From: Galaxea fascicularis
Taxonomy: Eukaryota > Cnidaria > Anthozoa > Scleractinia > Euphylliidae
Direction: 5' to 3'
Assembly: GCA_948470475.1 (NCBI GenBank)
Contig: OX419341.1
Coordinates: forward strand, 23,634,388 to 23,698,387
DNA length: 64,000 nt
A model generated the notes under the pieces. That model was given only the letters and a program-made list of their open reading frames with translations, ran no database searches and was not told the origin of the DNA. The translations under genes and the position numbers were made by a program. This document shows, piece by piece, positions 33,320 to 46,400 of the stretch. Each line of letters begins with the position of its first letter. Within the stretch, counting starts at the first letter, position 1.

Positions 33320-36030
33320 ATCGCAGTCAATAAAAGTCGCACTTCCCTTTTAACCAATTAGAGCTTCGAGTTCTGATTCATTGATGGTATTATTTAGGTG
33401 ATTGGTTAGAGCATCTGCTCTGCTTTAATTTTGGCGATACTCACGTAAAAACCACTCGTTAGTTGCACTCTTCCGTCATATCAACGCCGTTGTTCAACAT
33501 TTAAAGGTTTCTCTTTCCATCACTGACTACTGACCGAGTTCGAGGTCCGCACTGTAAGTTACGGACCAAACTTTTCCCGTTGACATATGGCCCAAGCGTG
33601 AAGCGCGCGGGCGGTAATTCAACGGGAAAAAACGAGGATCCATAACTTACTGTACAGACCGAAAAAACGAAGTTAGTAATGTATTTTTTATCTCTCTGAG
33701 GTTAATCGGGCGCGCGGGAAACTTAATGAAACTTTTAAATTTAGCGGGCTGTACAGTAGTATACGGTCCGCAAAATTGACCAATCACAGCGCGCGTACTA
33801 ACAGATAACAAATGCACTTACTATTTACATATGATATACTTCCATTAGTTTTCATCAGTTATTATTCAATGCAGCTAACTCAGAGTAACTCGACCTTTCT
33901 TACCTCGCGGAGTATTTCTAACGCCTTTTTTTCTGTGAGTCCTTGCTGGGTGTTTCGCCTTGTTTTCACCCCCAGTGAAGACTCGGACAAACAACAACTC
34001 GCGACGTTGTCTTTTTGAGAATATTGTTGCAGAGTTGCATCGGTAAGCTCCCAAATGTGTCTTTTACTACTTTTTCGCGAAAAGATGGAATATCCAGCTT
34101 GATGTCGAAGAGAAAACCTGGGAATTTTGTATTAGATCGGTTAGTGCTTGGGTGAAAATGCATGCGCAAAGAATTGGAAAATAGCGGCGATTTTGTTGTC
34201 TCGAAAGATTACACTCGCGGCCGACTCTCAAACGTTAACACCCTGCTTGCAGACGTTTTTTATATAATCCTCTGCCAAATGTTTTAGTGCCGAATATTTA
34301 ATTGGAGCTGCGAATGGCAAAGAGTAAAGCTCTCGTTTAGACTGTTTACACTGCACAGTATTTTGTGTTGTTGCGAACTACATACAATAAATAAATATCA
34401 ACCAAAACAAATTCGCCGGGTGTCTGTTGATACCGACATGTTATAAGCTTGAAAATTTGGGAATTCCATGTGAATTGGACAGATTTCCACATCTTGTCCA
34501 GTACAGAGAGCAGCACATCTTGGTCACATGAGATACATGAAATTCCTTTTAGTCCAAAAGTACGTCATGTTTTGAGGAACAAGTCTGGTACTAGTTCATA
34601 GGGGCTTCGAATAATGTAACGATTTAAGGACATGACAATTCTGGATATCCAGATGTAATATTGGACTCCACAACGCAGTAAGGCCTTTTATTTATAATAA
34701 TTGAAGCTCAATAAACGTTTTCAGATCCTTTTGTATTGATTTGGCTAATTTTTCTCTTCCAAAACACATCGCTCTCATACAAATCTTGTCTGAGTCACGC
34801 AGGGGGTCGATCTATTTTTAGTAACAGTACAAGTTGCTATGTGATAAGGACGGGCCATTAGAAAATGATGCGGGGTTCGGAAAAAGTCAAAAAAAAAAGT
34901 GGAAGGCAAAGAAAAGAAAGTCGTGCACCTGCAAAAAACCTCCTGCACAAGTAATGGGTAAAAAAAAATCATGTAAACTGAAAATCCCACTCCCACCCCC
35001 ATCATTTTTGCAACGGTCGGTCCCTTACTCGAAAATCTGTAACAATATGTTCCTAGACGCTAGACATTACGGGGTTCAATCATTTAGGAAATTGATCACT
35101 AGACGAGGGAATTCCACGTTAAACTTCACGCGAAAAACCGATATCGGTTTTTCAAGTGAATTTTAACATGGAATTCGCGAGTAAGGTGATTATTTTTTCT
35201 TGAATCGCATAGCTTCTTATTTACAAAAAGAAAACCAAGTTTCCGTCAGCCATTTTTCGTTCGCGGTAGACTTCTACCGTGCTCGTAAGTGTAAGTTGCT
35301 TCTCAGAGAATCTCTCGAGAAAGCCATATTTGAAGACCCAATATTGCCCATTAGACACTGCGCGCTCGAAGACAATGGACGCCTCGCTCCTGTGAAAACA
35401 AACAACGACAGAGGCGTGTGAAGCGTAATGGGCTTTACTGGGTCTTTAAATCGAAACAAGGAAAATGTGCTATTTCCTCACTTCGGTTTGGGTTTTCCTT
35501 TGTAAACTAAGACAATAGTTTTGAAAACATAATTGAAACCTAATTGTTTCCAATTGGGTCCGATTGTCCACTATCGGTTTGCCTCATTTTAAATCTCAAT
35601 TCCACTCTGAATACCTCGCCACGATATCCAATCAAATAGCGAGAATTCATCTAGCTATGCGATTCTGCACAGAATATATGAGATGCATAGAGTGAAGATG
35701 TGAAGTTATAGAGTAGCAATTAAAATTAATCATATTGTGTTTTTCTGTCTGCATCAGTTTTTAAGCCATACAGGCAAGCTCTGTTTCACCATCAGCTTGC
35801 ACCAGCAACAAACTAGAGGAGGTTTTGCCATCAATCACTCTAGTTTTTAACTTTGTCTACTTTACCCTGATAATCATAGTTTGTAAATGATAGACGGGTG
35901 ATCTGCTGCTACTGGTAGTACTGGTGATTCAGTGGCTTCTAGTAATCGAGTCGAGTTCGTCAGTACCTATCTCTGAGCTTGGCCGGTAACAATAAAACCA
36001 AAACTCATCGTAGACAGAATGGCGACTAAA
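33320..36030. other. Intergenic stretch, no gene recognised
   Basis: Short frames on both strands have no recognisable protein. Repeat-like pieces include CCGTAACTTAC/GTAAGTTACGG near 33550-33655 and A/T-rich tracts. A short fold-back lies at 35104-35181. Confidence 0.5.
35104..35181. repeat. 78-bp palindrome
   Basis: CGAGGGAATTCCACGTTAAA pairs with TTTTAACATGGAATTCGCGAG. The centre is CCGATATCGG. Confidence 0.8.
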
Positions 36031-36305
36031 TCAGACATGAATATGAAACAAATCATATGTGGACTTCGGAAATGAAATCATATGAAGAATGATCCTTGCA
36101 GTTGTGAATGCAATTTATACAATTGGGTAAAGAAACCTGAAAAAAATTTGGACTTCAACGGGGTTTGAACCCGTGACCTTAGGATACCGGTGCGATGCTC
36201 TAACCAACTGAGCTATGAAGCCACCAACGTTGGGAGCAGGTCAGTTTGTGGGTTCACCCAATTGCACAAATTGCGTTCACAACTGCGAGGATCGTCCTTC
36301 ATTTG
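36030..36305 (-). repeat. tRNA-derived SINE (family copy 2)
   Basis: On the minus strand, 36223-36148 reads ATAGCTCAGTTGGTTAGAGC (box A) and a following ACGGGTTCAAACCCCGTTG (box B). This is the best-preserved copy of the family. The body ATGATCCTTGCAGTTGTGAA matches the copies at 8620 and 49990. Confidence 0.8.
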
Positions 36306-36593
36306 ATAAGCTCGCATTATTGGCAGGCGCTGATGAGTCGCTTATTCCGAGTTGAGGCCCTGTTAGGGGGGGGGTTTAGTCATCCCTTATCCCTAAACTT
36401 CTGGGGGCGGTTGTCCCTTATCCCTATAATTACAGAGACTGTCATCCCTCAAAACTACTTATCTTTGGAATTTGACAATTGGTGGCAATTTTAAAGTGTA
36501 AGGCGACCCGTTTCATAGCCGGTTTCTCATCACCTTGTTTAAAAATGCAACCCATAACTTCATGCAGTACTTTCAGGGAAACCATATTGAATG

Positions 36594-37372
36594 TTTAGGT
36601 CAGATCAAAACCGGTTAGGGATAGGTCAAAACCGGTTTGAGTTTTGGCAAAACCAGTTTAGGTCAGGGCAAAACTGATTTAAGTCAGGACAAAACCGGTT
36701 TGGATCAGCTCAAAACCAGTTTGAGTCAAGTCAAAACCGGTTTGGCTCAGGGCAAAACTTGTTAATGTGGAGGCATAACCGGTTTGGGTCAGGGCAAAAC
36801 CAGTTTGAGTTAGGTCGAAACAAGTTTAGATCAGGTGAAAAACTAGTTTAGGTCATGGCAAAACCGGTTTGGGTTAGGGGGAAACCGGTTAGGGTCAGGT
36901 AAAAACCGGTTTGGGTCAGGGCAGAACTGGTTTGGCTCAGCACAAAACTGGTTTGAGTCAGGGCAAAACCAGTTTGGCTCAGGCTAAAACCAGTTTGGGT
37001 ATGGTCAAAACCGGTTTGTATCAGCCAAAACCGGTTTGGTTGAGGCAAAACCGGTTTGAGTTTCGGCAAAACCGATTTGGGTTAGGTCAAAACCTGTTTG
37101 GGTTTCGGCAAAACCGGTTTCGGGTTAGGCCAAATCCGGTTTGGATCAGGCCAAAACCGGTTTGGGTCATGACAAAGCCGGTTTGAGTCAGGTCAAAACC
37201 GGTTTGAGTCATGGCAAAACTGGTTTGGGTTAGGAGAAAACTGGCAAAAAGGGCAAAAGCACTTTAGGTCATGGCAAAACCTGTTTGAGTCAGAGCAAAA
37301 CTGGTTGGGTCACGGCAAAACCAGTTTGGGTTATGGGAAAACCGGTTTGTCTTAGGGAAAAACCGGTTTAAG
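36594..37372. repeat. Minisatellite of about 21 bp, 35-37 units
   Basis: The unit is close to GGTCAGGGCAAAACCGGTTTG, with spacing of mostly 20-22 bp and internal drift. Because 21 is a multiple of three, frames stay open on both strands for stretches. Neither strand carries a gene-like protein. The palindromic core AAACCGGTTT recurs in every well-kept unit. Confidence 0.95.
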
Positions 37373-38137
37373 ATCAGATAAGGTCATGGCAAAATTTTTT
37401 CTCGATCGCAATTTAGTGTGTACGTACGTTTTGATTAGAATTCAACGTATTTAAGTAGCCTTTTGGGGGCCTTTGATGTTTTCCCTTCTGGAATAGTCTA
37501 GAACATTCTAGCAAAGACGCATTAGCAAGATTTACCATATTTGTAAGTATGATGTCGTTTTTACACGACAATGATCGCGACATCTTTTACGAAGCAAAAG
37601 CGCAAGCAACTTACGTTTTTGGTTAGTTGTCGCAAGTAAGCCAAGCCAACTCCAGCTGAAGTTTCGCTAAGTTTCAAGTTTTCTTTAGCCGTTAGTTTCC
37701 TCAAGTTTTTCAGTCACAAGTTTCTTCAAGTACAAGTTTCTCAGTTTCAGTAATTGCAAAGGCAGCACGAAGATACTAGTAATTATTTTGTCTTGTTTAC
37801 CTAATTAAACTTACGTGATTCCGTGTCTTATTTTCGCTTGAGCCGTGCCGTTTTTACTCATGTATATGCTAATAGCATCCACGACTGTTAGTGGCGTTCC
37901 GTATGCAAATGAATCACTCACTCCAGTGTAACCGGAAGTGAAATAATTAGCCAATCCCACGCCACTACCAAGGGAAACTTTTGACCACGCAGGCGCGTAA
38001 ATTTTGTTTGTCTATAATCACGCAGTTTTTTGCTTAACCATAAAGCTTTCATAAACAGGTCGTCAGCAAGCCAAATCAAACATACTACCGCAAACAGTAA
38101 GTCAAGGTTAAGACAAATAATCTCGTATGACATCGAT
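37373..38137. other. Unannotated spacer between the two minisatellites
   Basis: It contains AAGTTTC-rich stretches near 37660-37760 and no recognised gene or element. Confidence 0.5.
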
Positions 38138-38967
38138 CACACTTGGCACCACTCTCTACTCCCAAGCACACTTGGCACCACTCTCTACTCCCATGCACAC
38201 CTGGCACCAATCTCTACTCCTATGCACACTTTGCTCCACTCTCTACTCCCAAGCACACTTGGCACCACTCTCTACTCCCACGCACACTTGGCACCACTCT
38301 CTACTTTCATGCACACTTGGCACCACTCTCTACTCCTATGCACACTTGGCACCACTCTCCTCTCTAAAGCACACTTTGCTCCACTCTCTACTCCCAAGCA
38401 CACTTGGCACCACTCTCTACTCCCAAGTACACTTGGCACCACTCTCTACTCTCAACCACACTTGGCACCACTCTCTACTCCCATGCACACTTGGCACCAC
38501 TCTGTACTCCCATGCACACTTGGGACCACTCTCTTCTCCCATGGACACTTGGCCCTACTTTTTACTCCGCTGCAGGCTTGGCAGTACTCTCTACTCCCAT
38601 ACACACTTGGCACCACCTTCTACTCCCATTCACACTTGGCAGCACTCTCTACTGCCAAGCACACTTGGCACCACTCTCTACTCCCAAGGATAAGGACACT
38701 TGGCACCACTCTCTACTGCCAAGCACACTTGGCACCACTCTCTACTTCCACGCACACTTGGCACCACTCGGTACTTTCATGCACACTTGGCACCACTCTC
38801 TACTCCCATGCACACTTGGCACCACTGTCTACTCCCAAGCACACTTGGCACCACTCTCTACTAACAAGCACACTTGGACCAACTCTCTTCTCCCAAGCAC
38901 ACTTGGCTGAACTCTCTACTCCAAAGCACACTTTGCACCACTCTCTACTCCCAAGCACACTTGGCAC
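38138..38967 (+). repeat. 29-bp minisatellite, left array (about 28 units)
   Basis: The unit is CTTGGCACCACTCTCTACTC followed by CCAAGCACA. Variation is concentrated at the CCAAG/CCATG position and in a few degenerate units. The period is not a multiple of three, so all three frames are translated in turn and a 29-residue pseudo-protein repeat appears. This explains long open frames here that are not genes. Confidence 0.95.
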
Positions 38968-39612
38968 AAGTGTGCTTGGGAGTAGAGAGTGGTTCCAAGC
39001 GTTCATGAGAGGAGAGAGTCGTGCCAAGTATGCTTGGAAGTAAAGAGTGGTGACAAGTGTGCATGGGAGTAGAGAGTGGTGCCAAGTGTGCATTTGAGTA
39101 GAGAGTAGTTCCAAGTGTGCTTGGGAGGAGTGAGTGGTGCTAAGTTTGCATGAGAGTAGAGAGTGGTGCCAAGTGTGCTTGGGAGTAGAGAGTGGTTCCA
39201 AGTGTACATGGGAGTAGAAAGTGGTCCCAAGTGTGCTTGGGAGTAGAAAGTGGTGCCAAGTGTGCAAGAAAGCAGAAGGTGGTGCCAAGTGTGCATGGGA
39301 GTAGAGAGGGGTGGCAAGTGTGCTTGGGAGTAGAGAGTGGTGCCAAGTGTGCATGGGAGTAGGGAGTGGTCCCAAGTGTGCTTGGAAGTAGAGAGTTCGG
39401 CAGTGTGTGCTTGGGAGTAGAGAGTGGTGCCAAGTGTGCATGGGAGTTGAGAGTGGTGCCAAGTGTGGTTGGGAGTAGAGAGTGGTGCCAAGTGTGGTTG
39501 GGAGTAGAGAGTGGTGCCAAGTGTGCTTGGGAGTAGAGAGTGGTGCCAATTGTGCTTTGGAGTAGAGAGTGGTGCCAAGTGTTCTTGGGAGTAGAGAGTG
39601 GTGCCAATTGTG
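38968..39612 (-). repeat. 29-bp minisatellite, right array in inverted orientation (about 22 units)
   Basis: From 38968 the same unit runs as its reverse complement (AAGTGTGCTTGGGAGTAGAG). The arrays meet in the palindrome CAAGCACACTTGGCACAAGTGTGCTTG without a spacer. Together they form an inverted repeat of about 1.4 kb. Confidence 0.95.
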
Positions 39613-39620
39613 GTTGGTTT

Positions 39621-40062
39621 GCCCTAGCAAACGGCTTCAACATTTGCTTCAACATCCATTCGATGTTGTTGAACGCTGTTGGAAGGTTGTTGAATGATGT
39701 GTAATGGTGGGATGAGCAAACGGTTTCAACATTTCATTCAACAAAACTTAGCGAGTGGCCAGGTAATTGGTGACCATGGTTACGTCTTCTTCATTGCACA
39801 TGCCCTTGCTCAACAATTTTGAAAGAGCGGGGGCAAACGACTTCATCTCCGTTTCAACATTCCGAACATTCCAGAGAACAAAAGAAATGTTGAACGCATG
39901 TTGAAGCAAAGTTTAAAGGCTTTTAAACTCTTTCAACATCGATTCAACATCGTTTCAAAACGTTTCAACACGTTGGAAAGGGGGGTGGCAAACGCTTTCA
40001 ACATTGCCATTCAACAAAATCGAAAGGATGTTGAAGCAAATGTTGAAGCCGTTTGCTAGGGC
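39621..40062. repeat. MITE of about 440 bp directly after the inverted minisatellite
   Basis: The left terminus is GCCCTAGCAAACGGCTTCAA. The right terminus is its complement, TTGAAGCCGTTTGCTAGGGC. Arms extend about 40 bp through CATTTGCTTCAACATCC. Multiple TTCAACAT motifs fill the interior. Confidence 0.85.
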
Positions 40063-40429
40063 CTTTAAGATTGCTCAAAATGTAAAATAGTGCTCCAAAC
40101 TCAAAAAAGTGCTCAAAAGGTGCTCAGCGCAATCGGGAAAGGCCTAATCTGAGCAAACCGAATACTTTGGCGCCGCAACACACCCACGCAAAAACAATTG
40201 AAAGTACCAAACGGCAGGAAAATGGCCGCCAAAGTACGTTGGGGGATACGTGATAGGTCCGCTGGGGTCACTCCCAAGGTTTGAGGGGGATGAGTCCGTC
40301 AGTCGAGTCACTGGGCCCTGGGGCACGGGCCCGAATGGGTCCAGGAATGGGTCGCTCCAAGGAATTCTCGCGGTTCTCTGGGTCAGCGGTTTCTTAGTAC
40401 CCAGGTTTTTGCGGTCACTGAAAAGCAAG

Positions 40430-43400
40430 ATGTCGGGCTTTTTCTTGACGGATAGGAAAGGTTCTTCCTTAAATTCAAGGAAAAGACGCGCTCATTTATC
40501 ACAGGTAAGTACTTTGTGGAAGCGGCTATTAAGGTTGGCAGTGTTAAGTGTTATTAAATTGCTCCCAAGTAGATTTAAAGCTTTGGTTACGATTGAATCG
40601 ATAAATGGATTCTTTTCACGTGGTTTCAATTCATGAAATCTCGTACAACTCAAATCTTTTTCGCAGACTTCAGGCTCAAAAAGCAAACCGCAAAATGGGA
40701 AAAAGATATTCAAGAAACCCGAACACATTGATGAGGATGAGCTGGGAAGCGATTCAGATATTGCTAGGTAAATACTGTATGTTTGTGGATTAATTTGCGT
40801 TTGCAATAAGTACGAAAAACTAGGTTTTAGCTTAAATTTTATGTTAGTTGAAAAAGACCAGCCATGAAGTTGAAGCATACTTGGTAAATAGTCCCATCTT
40901 GTTAATATGGCTTCTTTTCATGGTCTGTTGTGCAGTCCCAGAAAATATTCATAGTTTGTACCTCCCCGCTTGAAAGGTTAATGGAAATCCTAGGGGGTGG
41001 GGGGCAGGGGGTTGGCATAGCTTAAACGTGGTTTGATCAGTCAGCTAGTCACTGACTATTGACATGTTTGCTCCAAACATGATTGAGACTGATATGTGAC
41101 TGGTATGCACATTGCATATCAAATTGCATCAGGTTAAAATTCATTCTCATGGGCATATTACACCATTACCATCATTAATAATCATTATCATGTCTGATTC
41201 ACATTTACATTGTCGAGCCCGCAGACCATAGTGGGACACTTTGTATAAGAACCTAGATAAACAACCTGGCTCACCAGGGGTTCCTGTAGCTCAGTGGTTA
41301 GAGCATCCGACCGGTGTTACAGAGGTTGTAGATTCGATTCCTGCCTGGGACTCTGATTTCTTTTCAATTGTCCTTTCACCCATTGCCAAGCGACTAGCAT
41401 ATCATCATTCTCATGGGCATATTACACCATTACCATCATTAATAATCATTAAAATGTGAGCAAGTTAGGTAAATGAACACCAATGGAAGGATGACACTGT
41501 TAGACTTGTCCCGTCTTTGATGAATGCAGTCTAGTTCTCCAGTAAGTGAATGAAGTGAAGTTTATTCCCAATAACCAATTAGATCCATTTTTTCCTATAT
41601 CTTGCAGTGACAAGGAAGAAACCTTAGATGAGCAGGGAGAGGATGAAGATCTTGAGACAGCTCAAGAGAAACGACTACGTCTTGCAAAGCAATATCTTGC
41701 ACAGTTAGAGAGCGAAGGTAAATACTAGTCATGCACTGCTTTGAATGGTATGATGTGGAATATTCCATGAATCACTTCTAGAAGTTGAGTGTGTATGCAA
41801 AGAAAATACAAATGAAAAGTGGGATACAGTAAAAACCTGCACAAAAGAACACATGTTCTGGGGGTTCAGGCTGATGTTGTTCTTATTTATTGCGTGTTTT
41901 CTGCAAAATCAGCCTGAAAGTGTTCTTATTTTGTTCTTAAAATTGTTTCTAAAAATTAAACACTGAACAGGACTACCAACACCCAACAGATGAAATAATG
42001 TTCAAGTACAAAATTTTTATTCATTAGTGGATGGAACTAATTTCAACATCATGGTAATAATACCACAGTGGGGGAGGGGTAGCAGTTCTGGTGATACACA
42101 ACTAGAATCTCAGCAAAAGTCAAGCAAATTCAAAATGCACCACCTCTCCTCCCCCCCTTCCCTTATGTCATGTGCACTAACTAATGACCAGTCCCCAATC
42201 CTTCAAGCAAACTGAAAGAGCAAAAAGGGATTTCAAGGGTATCCAGCTTTTCATATAAGAACAATTTTCATTTTTCAGGCTGAATGTGTTCTTATGTCTA
42301 TGGTACTTTTTTAACCAAATTTTAGCCTGAGTGTTCTTAACCACTTGTTCTTTTATGCAGGTTTTTACTGTATTTTATGGTAAATCACAGGAAAGCTTTG
42401 CATAACTGCAATATGTATGCCTATACATTTAATGTGGTGCATAATAGGAAGGTGTGGTGGAATACCAATGCCTATACAACAGCTTTCCTGCATTCTGATT
42501 GGTTATATTTGTCTGGGGCATGGTACCGAGAACTTTTACAGCAGCAACTAGAGTAATAGATGCAAAGGGGACACACATGAAAATGATGGAATGATGGAAC
42601 AGCAAGTTGAAATGTCAGCACATCTATACCTATGTACCTTTTATTATTTAAGATGTGCAGGCAAAAATTCTTTATGTAAATTTTTGTCGTTCTTTTTTTA
42701 TTTCTGCAGAACTAAAAAAGAAAGACTCTGATGCTGTTGATCATGATGCCATAGCACACAGACTTAAACAGGATGTTGTGAGTAATAAATTTTATCTGTT
42801 ATAAATTGTACATCAAATATGGTATTATTTATTATTAAATATTTCATTTATTCCTTAAAATTGCAAAAGAGGTTTAATACGGTCTTGTTGTTAATAATAT
42901 TTTTATTTATAGGTTGTAATAATAATTATAACAGGATGAGAGGAGCTACCCATTTTTCTGATGCATGTCTTCTCTTTTCTTATCACTGACAGCTTGAACA
43001 AACTGGCAGATTACAGAAGAGAATAGCTTGTCAGGTATACAAACAGAGATCTTTAACAGCGATGAGACAGTCATGTAAATTAAACATGTGGCAGTTTCTC
43101 TTAACTATTTTTATAGAACAACACAAAATATGTCAACTTTGCATTATGCAATCTATGGCATGTACAATATTATTTGTATTTAGTCAACCATATAAAGTAA
43201 ATGACCTTTTTTTCTTGCCACAATAACATTGCAATAATTTTTATTATATAAATCAAGAGTGCTTCAATCAGCAACATAATCTTAAAAGCTGGGTCCCTCC
43301 ACAGATTAATAATTATTTAATAAGCATTCCACATGAAAATCTTACTTTTTAATTTCAATTCACCTGTGATTACCACATGAGTATGAATGCTGGGTCTGGT

Positions 43401-46400
43401 GTTAAGTGCTAAGCAAGCAAAGCCAAAGTTACTGAACATTTTTTTGTCTGAACAGTACACACAACCTTCTTCAGATGCCATCAGAGTTCTAAGAGGTCAT
43501 CAACTGTCAGTCACTTGTCTCTGCCTGTCACCTGAAGACAAGTTTGTTTTCTCAGGTTCAAAAGACTGCTCCATTATCAAATGTAAGTATCTCACAGTCA
43601 CCTTCTCTTTTTTGCCTCTGAAACATGCCAAAAATATCGATGTGTTGTACAAACAGCAGGCCTGTATACACCAACAAAACAAGTTATAGCACCATGTCTT
43701 TTGTTTTCATTTGCTGCTGTATTAATATTAGTTAGGTATTTTACTGGTATTAAACTATAAGATATTTATACAATGGCCTTTTGAAAATAAAAATGAAAAT
43801 GAAAACTTATTTGTTAGAACTTAAGCCTGAATCAAGGAGCCCTGGACACTCTTACATGTATTTCAGTTTGTGTGCTCAAACAAACTCACTTATATAAGAC
43901 TGGCTGCATTTTGAAGAGTTTAATTTCATTTGCTTTTTTTCATCTTTCACAGGCTATTGTTTTATAATTATTTTTTTTTAATTTCATTCTTACTATTGCC
44001 TCTTTATTTATTTAAAGGGAATATAGAAACAGGCAAAAAAGAAGGAAAGATCTTGGGTTGTCATAAAGGCAATGAAGGATGCAATGGCCACTCTGGGCAT
44101 GTGCTGTGCCTTGCTATTACTTCTGATAGCAAATACCTGGTAAGAACTCAGTGTTAATTGATTTGTTTTAACTTGCTTGCAGCCTTTCCCATTCTCAGTT
44201 GTTTTTCACTCAATCATTATCAAGCTTGAATTTCATCTGTCTCTTCTCCTGTGGAGCCCAGGCTCTCTTCTATTGTGGGGGGGGGGGTGGGGGGGGGTGG
44301 AGGTACTCTGAATTTCAAGTGATTGGGATGATTGAATTAGGGCAAAATCAACCCCCCCCCCCAAAAAAAAAAAAAAAAAAGAAAAAAAATCCCTGGACCA
44401 AACATTTACCTTAAAATGATCCCATGTTGAATCTCTGAGCCTTCAAAATTTACAGGAATGATTGTAGTTTATTCACAGAACTACATGTATGTGGCCTGGG
44501 TATGCAGATACTACCCCCTGGGCACTGCCATGAATCTTCAGATCGTTTTGAACATCTGAAAATGATCCCTGCTTAAATCAAGCGACACACAAAAAAAATA
44601 CTTGCCAAATTTTCCTTCCCAAAAGAATCCTGGAATTGAAAATTTCAAATCCCAAAAAGTCCTTTGATCATTCCAGTCACTTGAAATCCGGAGCAACCCC
44701 CTGGATTGTGGAGTAGGTTCACATTTACAAGACTTAAAAGGTTATAAGTACTTTGTCTTATGGTTTTGTGTATTTATGTTATAGGCAAGTGGTGGAACAG
44801 ACAAAGTAATCCACATTTGGGATCCAGTTTCACTTCATCATCTTCACACATTCAAAGGACACAAAGATGCAGTATCTGTGAGTTTGACTCTTATTTCCTG
44901 GATTTTTTTTTCTGTATTATGTCTTGTTTCTGCACTGAAACTGCTTTTTTTCGGCCAGGGTGTGGCTTTCAGGAGGGGAACACATCAGTTATTCAGCTGT
45001 GCTCATGATCGCACAGTGAAAATCTGGAATTTGGATGAGATGGCTTATGTCGAAACTCTGTAAGTCATTTTTGAAACTGAGGATTACTTTCTTTTTTAAA
45101 ATTACAGATTGAAGTTTGTTTTTGAGTTGAAAAGTTAATTTTGTTTAGTACTGGAACTGTGATATCCCCACCCCATACAAGTTTCTCATGCTAATGCCCT
45201 CCCCCACCTTGAAATGCTAGTTAAGCTTGACACTTCCTGCAAAACATCTCACTTTTCTGACTCCCCTTTCCTCTTTGAGGTGGATATGGAACCACACAAT
45301 GTCAGAGTGGGTCTTGCATGGTGTTCCGGAGAATAGTGCTGCCAGTAATCACCATAAATGCTTTTCTCCCTTTGACACTTAAATAATTTTTCTAGATTTG
45401 GACACGAAGATAGTGTAACAGCCATTGACAGCCTATCACGTGACAGAGCTGTGACTGCAGGGGGCAGAGACCGAACTCTTCGTGTGTGGAAAGTAATCGA
45501 GGAGTCACAACTGGTTTTCAATGCACAGGGAAACATGTAAGCAACACAATTCTTATGTTGTGTGTTAACATTGAACAGTCAGCATGGTTTCTTGATCACT
45601 TAAAACTTCAGAAATAGCAATTACACCATCAAATAAAATGAGGTGGACTCGTGCATGCTGGCCTTTATGGGTTGCGGTCAGACATACACCAGACTTCTGC
45701 CTTGTTCCAATCACTTTACTGTCAGGTCAAGTGATCCAATCCTTACCCCCTACTTGCTATCTTTCCTGTAACCTACTCCTGAAGCCTTTCTGGAAGCCCA
45801 GTCATTATGTAGAGTTGAATTATATTCATAGCAGTTATAAGTCGGTGATTGTTGCTGATTCTTTTTCCATTTCATTTTGTTTTCTTTTAGGGGGTCACTT
45901 GATTGTGTACATTTAATTAACGAAGAATACATGGTTTCTGGTGCAGACAATGGGTATGTCCATTAACTCTTCTTTATTTGTTTGAGCAGGTTGTACATGT
46001 AATATTAGCAGATAATAAGCTAATGTTGTCTCTCCAGCTACATGACATAGACCAGACCAGATCCACAACAAGTCCCCTACTCTTTTTGATCAGTGTGTGG
46101 GTTCTTTAACATCCCACCAAGCAAATTTACGAGAAGCGTAGCAAGTCTAACCATTTGCAGATGTCATGACAAAAGACAATGCTTTCTCCTCAGTCACTGT
46201 TGTTTAAAGACCCTGAGTGTTGGTCTGTCCAGGGTTTGATCCTGCGACCTCCCACAGTAGTCAAGCTCTCTACTGACTGAGCCAACTGATCAGTGGTTGC
46301 AAGGCTGTGCCCTAAGAAAAGTAGTTGGGCGCCCAAACCTCTAAACCCTTGAAATCCAAGGAGCCCAGCATATAAGTTTGGTGCAAAAACTAAATTCCTG

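Noticed and set aside
36148..36223. Possible tRNA gene on the minus strand
   Set aside because: Box A and box B are good, but the stems do not close into a proper cloverleaf and the same unit recurs with a common body, so it is a SINE.
36848..37186. Open frames on both strands with QTGF / KTGL repeats
   Set aside because: The 21-bp minisatellite keeps frames open by period. No start context, splice signals or homology were seen.
36594..37372. CRISPR-like array
   Set aside because: Units are contiguous with no unique spacers, the units vary, and the context is eukaryotic.
38030..39043. A 337-codon open frame with a repeated THR/SER/LEU/HIS-rich motif
   Set aside because: It is produced by the 29-bp minisatellite. 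The same motif appears in several frames and on both strands, with no gene-like flanks.
38800..39630. A 276-codon minus-strand frame
   Set aside because: It is the mirror image of the first repeat frame, from the inverted array.
40250..40429. N-terminal extension of RRP9 from an upstream in-frame ATG
   Set aside because: The extra residues are not protein-like (runs of G, P, S from promoter DNA), and other RRP9 proteins start close to the basic segment.
41281..41354. Possible tRNA gene on the plus strand
   Set aside because: The anticodon arm and acceptor stem are poor, and the sequence belongs to a dispersed SINE.
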